Positions 8,102-14,661 of a stretch of DNA of 22,462 nucleotides are shown piece by piece (within the stretch, counting starts at the first letter, position 1; every line of letters starts with the position of its first letter). Origin of the DNA: Clostridiales bacterium. GTDB taxonomy: Bacteria > Bacillota > Clostridia > TANB77 > CAG-508. Below the pieces are notes generated by a model that was not told where the DNA came from, ran no database searches, and saw only the letters and a program-made list of their open reading frames with translations. The DNA lies in contig DNVW01000013.1 of assembly GCA_003507395.1 (NCBI GenBank), forward strand, positions 132,400 to 154,861, in the 5' to 3' direction. The position numbers were made by a program, and so were the translations under genes.

Positions 8102-8125
8102 AGAACTGCAGATGACTGGAGTTCT
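8102..8125 (+). other. Hairpin in the clpC 3' untranslated region
   Basis: AGAACT (8102-8107) pairs with AGTTCT (8120-8125), extended inward past one mismatch by CAG/CTG around an ATGA loop. No U-tract follows, so it is not a terminator by itself. It may stabilise the clpC mRNA 3' end or be incidental. Confidence 0.35.
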
Positions 8126-8171
8126 CGACAATTAATAAATATATAGAGAAGAAAAAATCAGATGAAAATCG

Positions 8172-8197
8172 AAAAGAGACCCAATAAGGTCTCTTTT
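8172..8197 (+). terminator. Intrinsic terminator after clpC
   Basis: Perfect 10-bp stem, AAAAGAGACC (8172-8181) with GGTCTCTTTT (8188-8197), and a six-base loop. The U-tract is short (four T). It separates the mcs-clp operon from the secretion locus. Confidence 0.75.
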
Positions 8198-8228
8198 GCT
8201 GTATTATAATGTAAATTTTAGAAAAATG

Positions 8229-8257
8229 TTGACTATACAATAAAAAGGTGCTAGAAT
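8229..8257 (+). promoter_or_regulatory. Sigma-A promoter of the small cysteine-rich gene
   Basis: A TTGACT -35 (8229-8234), a 17-bp spacer and an extended -10, TGC-TAGAAT (8249-8257). It lies about 48 bp before the start at 8305 and after the clpC terminator, so it starts a new transcription unit. Confidence 0.75.
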
Positions 8258-8304
8258 TATTTTAGCTGTAAAAAATAACAATACTAATGATGGAGGTGTT
8301 ATAA

Positions 8305-8409
8305 ATGAGTGAAGCATGTAAAGATTGTAAACACTATGATGGTAAATATTGCGATGAAGATGGAAAAATACATGATAGATATGACAACTGTAAAGATTAT
8401 GCAGAATAG
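8305..8409 (+). CDS. Unknown 34-residue four-cysteine protein
   Basis: Small protein with a good promoter and an ideal GGAGGTG ribosome-binding site (8292-8298) before its ATG. The sequence has four cysteines: a CKDC pair at C5/C8, then C16 (KYCDEDG) and C29 (DNCKDY), among many Asp, Lys and Tyr residues. The spacing could hold one zinc ion, but I do not recognise the family. The product is acidic, soluble and has no signal peptide. It sits between the mcs-clp operon and the first pilin gene and need not belong to either. The combination of promoter, ribosome-binding site and strong amino-acid bias makes a real gene likely despite its size. Confidence 0.7.
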   Translation: MSEACKDCKHYDGKYCDEDGKIHDRYDNCKDYAE

Positions 8410-8434
8410 AGAATGACAAAAAATAACAAAACTC

Positions 8435-8463
8435 TTGATTTTTTTGCAAGATAGAGTTATAAT
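8435..8463 (+). promoter_or_regulatory. Sigma-A promoter of the first pilin gene
   Basis: A TTGATT -35 (8435-8440), a 17-bp spacer and a perfect TATAAT -10 (8458-8463), about 46 bp before the pilin start. A dyad, AACTCT (8430-8435) with AGAGTT (8453-8458), touches both hexamers and could be an operator, though it may be chance. Confidence 0.75.
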
Positions 8464-8509
8464 TTAATTAGATAGTTAATTTATAATTTTAAATTTAGGA
8501 GGAAAAAAT

Positions 8510-8860
8510 ATGAAAAACAAAACTTTAAAAATAATGGCAATAGTTATATTAACAATAATATCAACATTATTAATAACAAGTAATGTATTAGCAACAGGGC
8601 TTGAAACAGAAATTACCCCACAAGCATCAGATGCAGCTGCAAATGTACAAAATATAGCGGGAAAAGTATTAAACATAGTTCAAATTGTTGGTGTAGCCGT
8701 TGCGACAATTATGTTAACAATATTGGGCATTAGATATGTTTCATTATCACCTAATGAAAAAGCAGAATACAAAAAAGGTCTAACAATATATGTAATAGGT
8801 GCAGTATTACTATTTGGAGCAAGCATGCTAATTGGAGTTATTAGAAACTTTATAAGTTAA
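8510..8860 (+). CDS. VirB2/TrbC-like pilin, copy 1
   Basis: Probable T4SS pilin subunit of 116 residues, inserted in the membrane and assembled at the surface. An N-terminal signal peptide (1-29, ending NVLA) is followed by a short polar stretch. Two hydrophobic segments (about 53-74 and 93-113) are joined by a charged loop (SPNEKAEYKKG). This two-helix arrangement is typical of VirB2/TrbC. Residues 51-64 (GKVLNIVQIVGVAV) are nearly identical to those of the next gene, so the two are tandem paralogues. AGGAGG precedes the ATG. The gene has its own promoter and a strong terminator directly after it, suggesting higher expression than the rest of the locus. The family call rests on topology and context more than on diagnostic motifs. 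Confidence 0.8.
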   Translation: MKNKTLKIMAIVILTIISTLLITSNVLATGLETEITPQASDAAANVQNIAGKVLNIVQIVGVAVATIMLTILGIRYVSLSPNEKAEYKKGLTIYVIGAVLLFGASMLIGVIRNFIS

Positions 8861-8886
8861 TTAAACAAAATTTCAACTAATAAAAT

Positions 8887-8927
8887 AAAAGCTATTAAAA
8901 TTAACTATTAATTTTAATAGCTTTTTT
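8887..8927 (+). terminator. Very strong intrinsic terminator between pilins 1 and 2
   Basis: Perfect 18-bp stem, AAAAGCTATTAAAATTAA (8887-8904) with its complement at 8908-8925, a three-base loop CTA, and a T6 run at 8922-8927. It should end most transcripts after pilin 1. No promoter is evident between it and pilin 2 at 8952. Confidence 0.9.
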
Positions 8928-8951
8928 GTAAATTTATAAAAGGGTGATATT

Positions 8952-9305
8952 ATGAAAAAATTTATAACTATTTTAAGTATAATTGTATTGATAATGTTAT
9001 GTTTCTCAAACTATGTTTTGGCAGATAGCATAACCGGTTCAATGAAAAATAAATGGAATAAAGAGAATCAAGACACACGAATTATGAAAACAATGGGTGG
9101 AAAAATATTAAATATAGTTCAAATTGTTGGTGTTGCCGTTGCAGTTATAATGCTTTCGGTGTTGGGAATTAAGTATATGTTTGCTTCAACCAATGATAAA
9201 GCAACCATTAAAGAAAAACTAATGGCATATGTAATAGGTGCATTTATTCTTTTTGGAATAAGTACAGCAATAGGAATAATAAAATTATTTGTGGATTCAT
9301 GGTAA
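8952..9305 (+). CDS. VirB2/TrbC-like pilin, copy 2
   Basis: Second pilin-like subunit, 117 residues. It has a signal peptide (1-24, ending YVLA), a polar segment, then two hydrophobic helices (about 52-72 and 91-112) with a charged turn (STNDKATIKEK). The first helix, GGKILNIVQIVGVAVAVIML, nearly repeats that of pilin 1, while the exported N-terminal part differs, so the copies have diverged on one face. The ribosome-binding site (AAAGGGTGAT) is weaker than its neighbours'. The gene follows a strong terminator without its own visible promoter, so expression probably depends on read-through. About 160 bp, including a new promoter, separate it from pilin 3. Confidence 0.8.
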   Translation: MKKFITILSIIVLIMLCFSNYVLADSITGSMKNKWNKENQDTRIMKTMGGKILNIVQIVGVAVAVIMLSVLGIKYMFASTNDKATIKEKLMAYVIGAFILFGISTAIGIIKLFVDSW

Positions 9306-9361
9306 AATGTAAAATTACTATTTCCGTAGGACATACACTAAATTGATTACTAATACATTAC

Positions 9362-9378
9362 AAAAATATAATATTTTT
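9362..9378 (+). terminator. Possible weak AT-only hairpin after pilin 2
   Basis: AAAAATAT (9362-9369) pairs with ATATTTTT (9371-9378). The stem has no GC pairs, so termination would be weak at best. Confidence 0.25.
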
Positions 9379-9396
9379 ATTACAGAAGAAAAAACA

Positions 9397-9425
9397 TTGA
9401 AAATAATGTAAAAAAATGTTATTAT
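9397..9425 (+). promoter_or_regulatory. Likely main promoter of the secretion operon
   Basis: A TTGAAA -35 (9397-9402), a 17-bp spacer and an extended -10, TGT-TATTAT (9417-9425), about 40 bp before pilin 3. I see no other convincing promoter between here and the right edge, and the following genes are closely spaced. Confidence 0.65.
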
Positions 9426-9464
9426 ATAAATAATACTGTATAATTATAATAGGAGTGATAAAAA

Positions 9465-9914
9465 ATGAAGAACAGAAAGATAGTAAAAATAATTGTATGT
9501 ATAATTATGCTACTCATATTTATATTATATATGCAACCAAGTTATGCTTCTAATATAATAAAAGAAGCACAAGAGTGGTTTGAAGGAGGAAAAACAGGAG
9601 GAGAAACTATAATGAATCCTCAAGATACAGCTAATGCTATTGCACCAATTTCTCAACTACTATTTTGGGCTGGCATTATTACTCTATTTATAGCAGGAAC
9701 AGTAATGGGAATAAAATTTATAATGGCGAGTCCAGAAGAACAAGGAAAATTAAAAGGACAATTAATAGGTTTGGTTATTGCAGCTATAGTAATACTAGGT
9801 GCATATACAATTTGGGAATTATCATATAATTTCATGAATGAGGTAGTGAATTCAAGACCAAGTGCAAGTAGTGCCGTGGTGGCAGTAGCGAAGGTGCAGA
9901 ACAATTACCAATAG
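9465..9914 (+). CDS. VirB2/TrbC-like pilin, copy 3
   Basis: Third pilin-like protein, 149 residues and more divergent. It has a long hydrophobic signal segment (about 8-29, ending SYAS), a polar region, then two membrane helices (about 64-86 and 98-120) around a loop ASPEEQGKLKGQ. The loop matches the design of copies 1 and 2 and is typical of the TrbC/VirB2 family. AGGAGTG precedes the ATG. Its last 15 or so residues (SSAVVAVAKVQNNYQ) look unlike a natural pilin tail. The -1 frame is open to 9940 and reads GGSSEGAEQLPIG then LAPIEGK, so a recent frameshift near 9870 is possible. First gene of the main operon; 63 bases to the PrgI gene. Confidence 0.8.
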   Translation: MKNRKIVKIIVCIIMLLIFILYMQPSYASNIIKEAQEWFEGGKTGGETIMNPQDTANAIAPISQLLFWAGIITLFIAGTVMGIKFIMASPEEQGKLKGQLIGLVIAAIVILGAYTIWELSYNFMNEVVNSRPSASSAVVAVAKVQNNYQ

Positions 9915-9977
9915 GACTAGCTCCAATTGAGGGAAAATAATAAATAATATTTTAACATAAGATAATAGGAGGAAAAT

Positions 9978-10313
9978 ATGGGAACATATAATGTTCCACG
10001 TAATCTACGTGGAGAAACAAGAATTTTAGTAATATTTACATTAAAGTCATTAGCCACAACTGGAGTTGGGCTCTTAGTTGGGCTAATTTTTATGTACATA
10101 TTTTCTTTATTAAAATTAAAATCAGTTGGTATAGGAATTATGATTTTATTTGCAATTATAGGTTTTGTTATTGGTAGATTTAATGTACCAACAATATCAC
10201 AAATACCAATTACAAAAAAAATAGGTGGAGCTCCATTAAGCGAAATAATTTTAAGATATATTAAATTCAAAATGAATAGAAAAATATATTCTTATACAAA
10301 GGAGGAAAAATAG
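9978..10313 (+). CDS. PrgI-family (VirB3-like) T4SS membrane protein
   Basis: Small inner-membrane component of Gram-positive T4SS machines, 111 residues. The N-terminus MGTYNVPRNLRGETRIL and two closely spaced membrane helices (about 27-47 and 50-68) fit the PrgI family, whose genes typically lie directly before virB4. The C-terminal half is cytoplasmic and basic (KFKMNRKIYSYTK). AGGAGG (9967-9972) lies five bases before the ATG. The first codons contain two overlapping perfect hairpins (9981-9997 and 9995-10013) that might modulate translation. Only three bases separate it from the next gene. In VirB-type systems VirB3 works with VirB4 at the membrane; that role here is inferred from family and position. 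Confidence 0.85.
   Translation: MGTYNVPRNLRGETRILVIFTLKSLATTGVGLLVGLIFMYIFSLLKLKSVGIGIMILFAIIGFVIGRFNVPTISQIPITKKIGGAPLSEIILRYIKFKMNRKIYSYTKEEK
9981..10013 (+). promoter_or_regulatory. Two overlapping hairpins just after the PrgI start codon
   Basis: Hairpin A: GGAACAT (9981-9987), loop ATA, ATGTTCC (9991-9997). Hairpin B: TCCACGTA (9995-10002), loop ATC, TACGTGGA (10006-10013). Both are perfect and share bases 9995-9997, so they cannot fully form together. The position, immediately downstream of the start codon, would affect ribosome loading. Confidence 0.45.
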
Positions 10314-10316
10314 AGT

Positions 10317-11465
10317 ATGGAGGGTGTTTTACAAATACTGATTTGTGTTTTATGTATATTAATATTTTTGATTGCAATATGTGGATTAGCATTATATGTG
10401 TTAAAAAAGAAAAAAAATGTAGAGACGGAAAATGATAAAAATGACTCTACTGTTTCTCCAAAAGGAACCATAAATGAAAACATAGTAAATATAAAACAAT
10501 TTTTAGATTTTGATGAAATAAAGGACAATATGATTATAAGAAAAGATAGAACACAATATATAATGGTTATTCAATGTCAAGGTGTAAATTATGATTTACT
10601 ATCAGAAGAAGAAAAAGTAGCCGTAGAGGAAGGATTTGTTCAATTTTTAAATACTTTAAGATTTCCTATACAATTATATGTTCAAACACAAACTTTAAAT
10701 CTAGAAGATATTGTAGGTGAATATAAAGAAAAGATTCATAATATAGAAAATGAAATAAGAAATCTTCAGAGAAAACTTGATCAAGCAAAAGCAATGTCAA
10801 ATATTAAAGAAATTGAAAAGATAAAATTTGAACTAAAAAGAAAAACTAACGTACTGGAATATGGAGCAGATATTACGGAATATGTAAAGAGGTTAAGCTT
10901 AAATAAAAATGTATTGAAGCAAAAAACATATATAATTGTGCCATATTATACAAGTGAGTTTAATGGAAGTAATAAATTTGACAAAGAGGAAGCCGATAAC
11001 ATATATTTTTCGGAGCTATATACAAGAGCTAAAATGCTTGTAAGAGCAATTGCATCAGCAGGGGTAAGTGGAAGAATATTAAATTCAGAAGAACTATCAG
11101 AGTTATTATATATAGCATATAATAGAGATGATGCAAATATGTTGTCTTTTAACAGACTTTTGGAATCACAATATGATTCTTTATATACTACAGGAAAAGA
11201 TGTATTAAAGAAAAAACAAGAAATATTAGATGAAAAAATAGAAGAAGAAGCAACAAACTTAGTAACAGACAGCATTATAAAAGCAGATAAAGAGATACAA
11301 GAGGAAGACGCTAAAATGGAGGCAGCAATAATAAAGAGGGCAAAAGAGCTTACAGAAGAGCATAAACATCAAATGACAAATAGATTATATGAAAAAACAA
11401 AAGAACAAATAGATAGAAAAGATAAAAAACCAAGAAAAAAAGTAGCAAATGCAGGAAAGCAATAG
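10317..11465 (+). CDS. Membrane-anchored VirB4 N-domain-like protein
   Basis: A 382-residue protein with one N-terminal membrane helix (about 5-30) and a basic stop (KKKKN). A domain at about 58-140 resembles the N-terminal part of VirB4/TraC/CagE ATPases: a KQFLDFDEI start, a strand-rich IMVIQCQGVNYDLLSEEEK, then FLNTLRFPIQLYVQT. It continues with a charged helical region (about 140-185), a second alpha/beta part (YIIVPYY, AGVSGRILNSEEL) and a Lys/Glu-rich coiled-coil tail from about 295. No Walker motifs are present, so it is not an ATPase. It directly precedes the VirB4 gene, and together they look like a VirB4 whose N-terminal module has been separated. Probable role: membrane docking or a scaffold for VirB4. 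The fold assignment is by eye. Confidence 0.65.
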   Translation: MEGVLQILICVLCILIFLIAICGLALYVLKKKKNVETENDKNDSTVSPKGTINENIVNIKQFLDFDEIKDNMIIRKDRTQYIMVIQCQGVNYDLLSEEEKVAVEEGFVQFLNTLRFPIQLYVQTQTLNLEDIVGEYKEKIHNIENEIRNLQRKLDQAKAMSNIKEIEKIKFELKRKTNVLEYGADITEYVKRLSLNKNVLKQKTYIIVPYYTSEFNGSNKFDKEEADNIYFSELYTRAKMLVRAIASAGVSGRILNSEELSELLYIAYNRDDANMLSFNRLLESQYDSLYTTGKDVLKKKQEILDEKIEEEATNLVTDSIIKADKEIQEEDAKMEAAIIKRAKELTEEHKHQMTNRLYEKTKEQIDRKDKKPRKKVANAGKQ

Positions 11466-11491
11466 AAACCAGAATAAGGAGATGAAATCAA

Positions 11492-13432
11492 ATGAGAAAA
11501 CTAAAAAAAGAAGTTCAAAGTGAACAAATAAATTTAGAAGAACAGGTTGAAGAAAAGAAAAGTTTTTTAGAAAAGAATAAGAGAACTTTAAAAGATATAA
11601 TAGCTCCTGCAGGCGTAGATGCTAGTAAATTGAACCATATAGAAATAATATCTAGCAAAACAAGATATGCAAGAAGTATGATAGTTGCTACAATTCCAAG
11701 AATGTGTACTTTCCCAGAATTTTTAAGAGGTATGTATACTTTTGGAGATATTAATGTATCAGTATTTATTAATCCAATTGCAGAGAATATTTCACAAACA
11801 GAATTAAATAGAACCATAAATGAGCTAGAATCAGAAAGAGTTGTAGCAATAGATAGAGGAGATATAAATAGAGAAAGAATATTAGCACAAAAAAGACTAG
11901 AGGCAGAGGAACTAAGAGATGAAATAGCAGCAGGATTTAATAAACTATTTGAAACATCTATGACTTGTACTCTATTTTCATACAGTCTAGAAGAGTTAGA
12001 TAAACAAACTGAATTGCTATCTGCGGAAATGGCTAAAACAATGATAGGATTAAGACCAGCTTGGGCAATGCAAGAGGATGCTCTACAAACTAATATGCCA
12101 TTTTGCGAGAACAAGATTAAGCAAACACATACATTTGATAGAAGATCTATGTCAACAGTATTTCCATTTTTCTCATCAGACATAGGACATGAAAAAGGAA
12201 TTCCATTAGGATTTAATAGGCAAACAGGACTTCCAATATTGTTTGATAATTTTAGTCCAACCCTTACAAATTACAATATGGTAATATTCGGAAAGTCTGG
12301 TGCTGGTAAAGGTGTTACAATAAAAACATTAACTGCAAGGTCATCTGTTTTAATGGGAATAGAAAGCTTAGCATTAGATGCAGAAGGAGAATATGGTGTA
12401 GTTGCAGAAGCACTTGGAGGAATAAATGTTACAATAAGTCCAAATTCAAAAACAATAATTAACTTATTTGATGTGGAAACTGAAATATTCAAAGATGAGA
12501 TAACTGGAAAAGAAAGAAAAATGTTAAGTATAGAAAATAAAGTAGAAGACGTAACGCAAGCACTTCTTACTATGGCAAGAGGTAGTACAAGAAGCCAAGA
12601 AGTAAATGAGCTTACAAAACAAATAATAGCAGAAGCAGTAGCAGAAGAATATGCACGTTGTGGAATAACAAATGATGTTAACAGTTTATATAAAAATTCA
12701 AATGATTTAAAAAAGATAAAAAAAGAAATGCCTACAATAGGATCTTGGTATAGAAGAATTGTAGAAAATGCAGAAAAAAATACTAACCCAGATTACAGAT
12801 TTCACTATAGTTATTTAATAAAGGTTATGAAACAATATATAAGAGAATATGAGGGACAAATGGCATATTTTGATGGACAATCTACATTTGATTTACTAGA
12901 AGGAGTACCATTTATAAACTTAGATATATCTCAATTGGAAGAAAGATTTGCAAGACCACTTGCACAACAAATATTATTATCTTGGATTTGGGAAAAATAT
13001 GTTAAGAAAAATAGTGAAGACAGAACAAAAGCAAGAAAAAAAAGAGTTTTAATAGATGAAGCTTGGATGCTCTTACCATATCCAGAAGCTGTAGATTTCT
13101 TAAATACTATGGCAAGACGTGCAAGAAAAAGAAATGTATCTTTAGCAGTTATGTCGCAAAAGTTTCAAGATTTTTATGAAAAACCAGAGGTACAAGCAGT
13201 TTTAACATCTTCAGATACGAAATTATTTTTAGCACAAGATAAATCAGAAATACAATATATAAAGGAAGTTTTTAAATTAAGCGAAGGAGAAGCATACTTC
13301 TTAACTACATGTAATAGAGGAGAAGGATTATTAAAAGTTGGAGAAGATACAGCAATAATAGCAATACAGCCAACTGCAAGGGAATTTGAATTTGTAGAAA
13401 CGAATATGAACAAAATAAAAGAGAGAAAATAG
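11492..13432 (+). CDS. VirB4-family T4SS ATPase
   Basis: Energising ATPase of the type IV secretion apparatus, 646 residues, cytoplasmic face of the membrane. After an N-terminal domain (about 40-220, with helical insert 100-150), the C-terminal RecA-like domain has Walker A at 267-274 (GKSGAGKG) and Walker B at 518-523 (RVLIDEAW). The later conserved stretches are ARRARKRNVSLAVMSQKFQDF and the C-terminal CNRGEGLL, all typical of VirB4. Walker A has glycine at 274 where serine or threonine is usual; V275 and T276 follow. AGGAG before the ATG supports the start. Twenty-five bases separate it from the first VirB6-like gene. The family assignment is firm. No VirD4-type coupling ATPase or VirB11 accompanies it in the window. 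Confidence 0.95.
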   Translation: MRKLKKEVQSEQINLEEQVEEKKSFLEKNKRTLKDIIAPAGVDASKLNHIEIISSKTRYARSMIVATIPRMCTFPEFLRGMYTFGDINVSVFINPIAENISQTELNRTINELESERVVAIDRGDINRERILAQKRLEAEELRDEIAAGFNKLFETSMTCTLFSYSLEELDKQTELLSAEMAKTMIGLRPAWAMQEDALQTNMPFCENKIKQTHTFDRRSMSTVFPFFSSDIGHEKGIPLGFNRQTGLPILFDNFSPTLTNYNMVIFGKSGAGKGVTIKTLTARSSVLMGIESLALDAEGEYGVVAEALGGINVTISPNSKTIINLFDVETEIFKDEITGKERKMLSIENKVEDVTQALLTMARGSTRSQEVNELTKQIIAEAVAEEYARCGITNDVNSLYKNSNDLKKIKKEMPTIGSWYRRIVENAEKNTNPDYRFHYSYLIKVMKQYIREYEGQMAYFDGQSTFDLLEGVPFINLDISQLEERFARPLAQQILLSWIWEKYVKKNSEDRTKARKKRVLIDEAWMLLPYPEAVDFLNTMARRARKRNVSLAVMSQKFQDFYEKPEVQAVLTSSDTKLFLAQDKSEIQYIKEVFKLSEGEAYFLTTCNRGEGLLKVGEDTAIIAIQPTAREFEFVETNMNKIKERK

Positions 13433-13457
13433 TTGAAAAAAGAGAGGGGGAATTTAT

Positions 13458-14651
13458 ATGAAAAAGTGCATATCTATTATATTGATATTCACTATTCTAA
13501 TAAATGCCCTTTTTCCAAACTATATTTTTGCTGGAAAAAATGGAGACAATTATGCTAATGTAGTTGGAAGTAAAGATGAAACAACTGCACGAGAAGATGT
13601 AGATAAATTTTTTAATGATGGAGATGTTTCAATACCTGGGGAAGGAGGAACTACCCAAGACAAAGGAATAGCAGAAAAACCTAATTTTGGTGGTTGGGTG
13701 GCAAGTACACTAGTAGTAATATTTTTTCCATTGGTTTATGCAGCAAGAATGTTGATGACATCAGTTGCACCAGCAACAGAAGCTGAGCCGGAATTTACAA
13801 TACATTGGTTTACAATACAGGGCTTGCTAACAAATAAAATAGAATTAATAGATGCAAATATATTTAATGCCAATACAGGAAATAAAGCTAACAACACAAT
13901 AAAAGAAAATATACAAAAATGGTATTATGCTATTTGGATATTAGCAACAATTATAAACTTGTTAATGCTAGTATATATAGGAATAAGAATGGCAATATCA
14001 ACAGTTGCATCTCAAAAAGCAGTATATAAGAAAAAACTGATGGCATGGTTTGAGAGTATGGTCCTACTATTTGTTATGCACTTTATAATAAGAATAATAT
14101 TTTTTGTATCGGAAATTCTGGTACAACTATTAACTAATATATTGAATAATATTATTAATATGACTATGGCCAATAGTAGCATTAAAAACATAGATTTAGC
14201 AATATTCAAAGAATTATCAAAGACATTAAATAGTCCAAAAGGATGGAAACCAGTAGAATACTTTATATGTTATATTTTGCTAGTAGGATATGAGTATAAA
14301 TTTTTAATTATGTATATAAAAAGATTTATGGTAATAGGACTTTTAGTTGTAGTTTCACCATTGATTACATGTACATATTCTCTAGATAAAGCAGGAGATG
14401 GTAAAGCACAAGCTTTTCAAATTCTTTTTAAAGAATTAATCGTAAATATTTTAATGCAACCTATGCACCTATTCTTGTATTCAGTATTATTAGGATTTGC
14501 TACAAATATTATACAAGAATATCCACTATTTACAATATTATTACTAATAGGAGTAAGTAGAGGAGAGAAAATAATAAAACAAATATTTAGAATGCAAAGC
14601 GCAGTGGTAAAAGAAGATTTAAATCTTAAAGGCAAGAAAAAGGGAAAATAG
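13458..14651 (+). CDS. VirB6/TrbL-like polytopic T4SS protein, paralogue I
   Basis: Likely channel component of 397 residues. A signal peptide (1-25, ending YIFA) and an exported acidic, Gly-rich stretch are followed by a helix (about 80-100). The core module, shared with two later proteins, starts with a segment LLTNKIELIDANIF and contains WYYAIW (155-160), YIGIRMAISTVA (173-184), a basic turn KAVYKKKLMAWFES and LLFVMHFIIR. After further helices comes FLIMYIKRF (282-290) and an SPLITCTYSLDKAGDGKAQAF block (300-320), probably a cytoplasmic loop. The C-terminus is short and very basic (KGKKKGK). This is the shortest form of the module. GAGGGGG precedes the ATG. VirB6/TrbL proteins form part of the inner-membrane channel; assignment here rests on topology, context and the three-way internal similarity. 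Confidence 0.8.
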   Translation: MKKCISIILIFTILINALFPNYIFAGKNGDNYANVVGSKDETTAREDVDKFFNDGDVSIPGEGGTTQDKGIAEKPNFGGWVASTLVVIFFPLVYAARMLMTSVAPATEAEPEFTIHWFTIQGLLTNKIELIDANIFNANTGNKANNTIKENIQKWYYAIWILATIINLLMLVYIGIRMAISTVASQKAVYKKKLMAWFESMVLLFVMHFIIRIIFFVSEILVQLLTNILNNIINMTMANSSIKNIDLAIFKELSKTLNSPKGWKPVEYFICYILLVGYEYKFLIMYIKRFMVIGLLVVVSPLITCTYSLDKAGDGKAQAFQILFKELIVNILMQPMHLFLYSVLLGFATNIIQEYPLFTILLLIGVSRGEKIIKQIFRMQSAVVKEDLNLKGKKKGK

Positions 14652-14661
14652 GAGATAAATT

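Noticed and set aside
8102..8125. Hairpin after clpC as the transcription terminator
   Set aside because: It has no following U-tract, while a better stem with T-run lies at 8172-8197.
11515..12183. A 222-codon open frame on the minus strand inside the VirB4 gene
   Set aside because: It is fully antisense to a gene with clear ATPase motifs, has a Ser/Leu-rich composition typical of antisense frames in AT-rich DNA, and lacks a ribosome-binding site.
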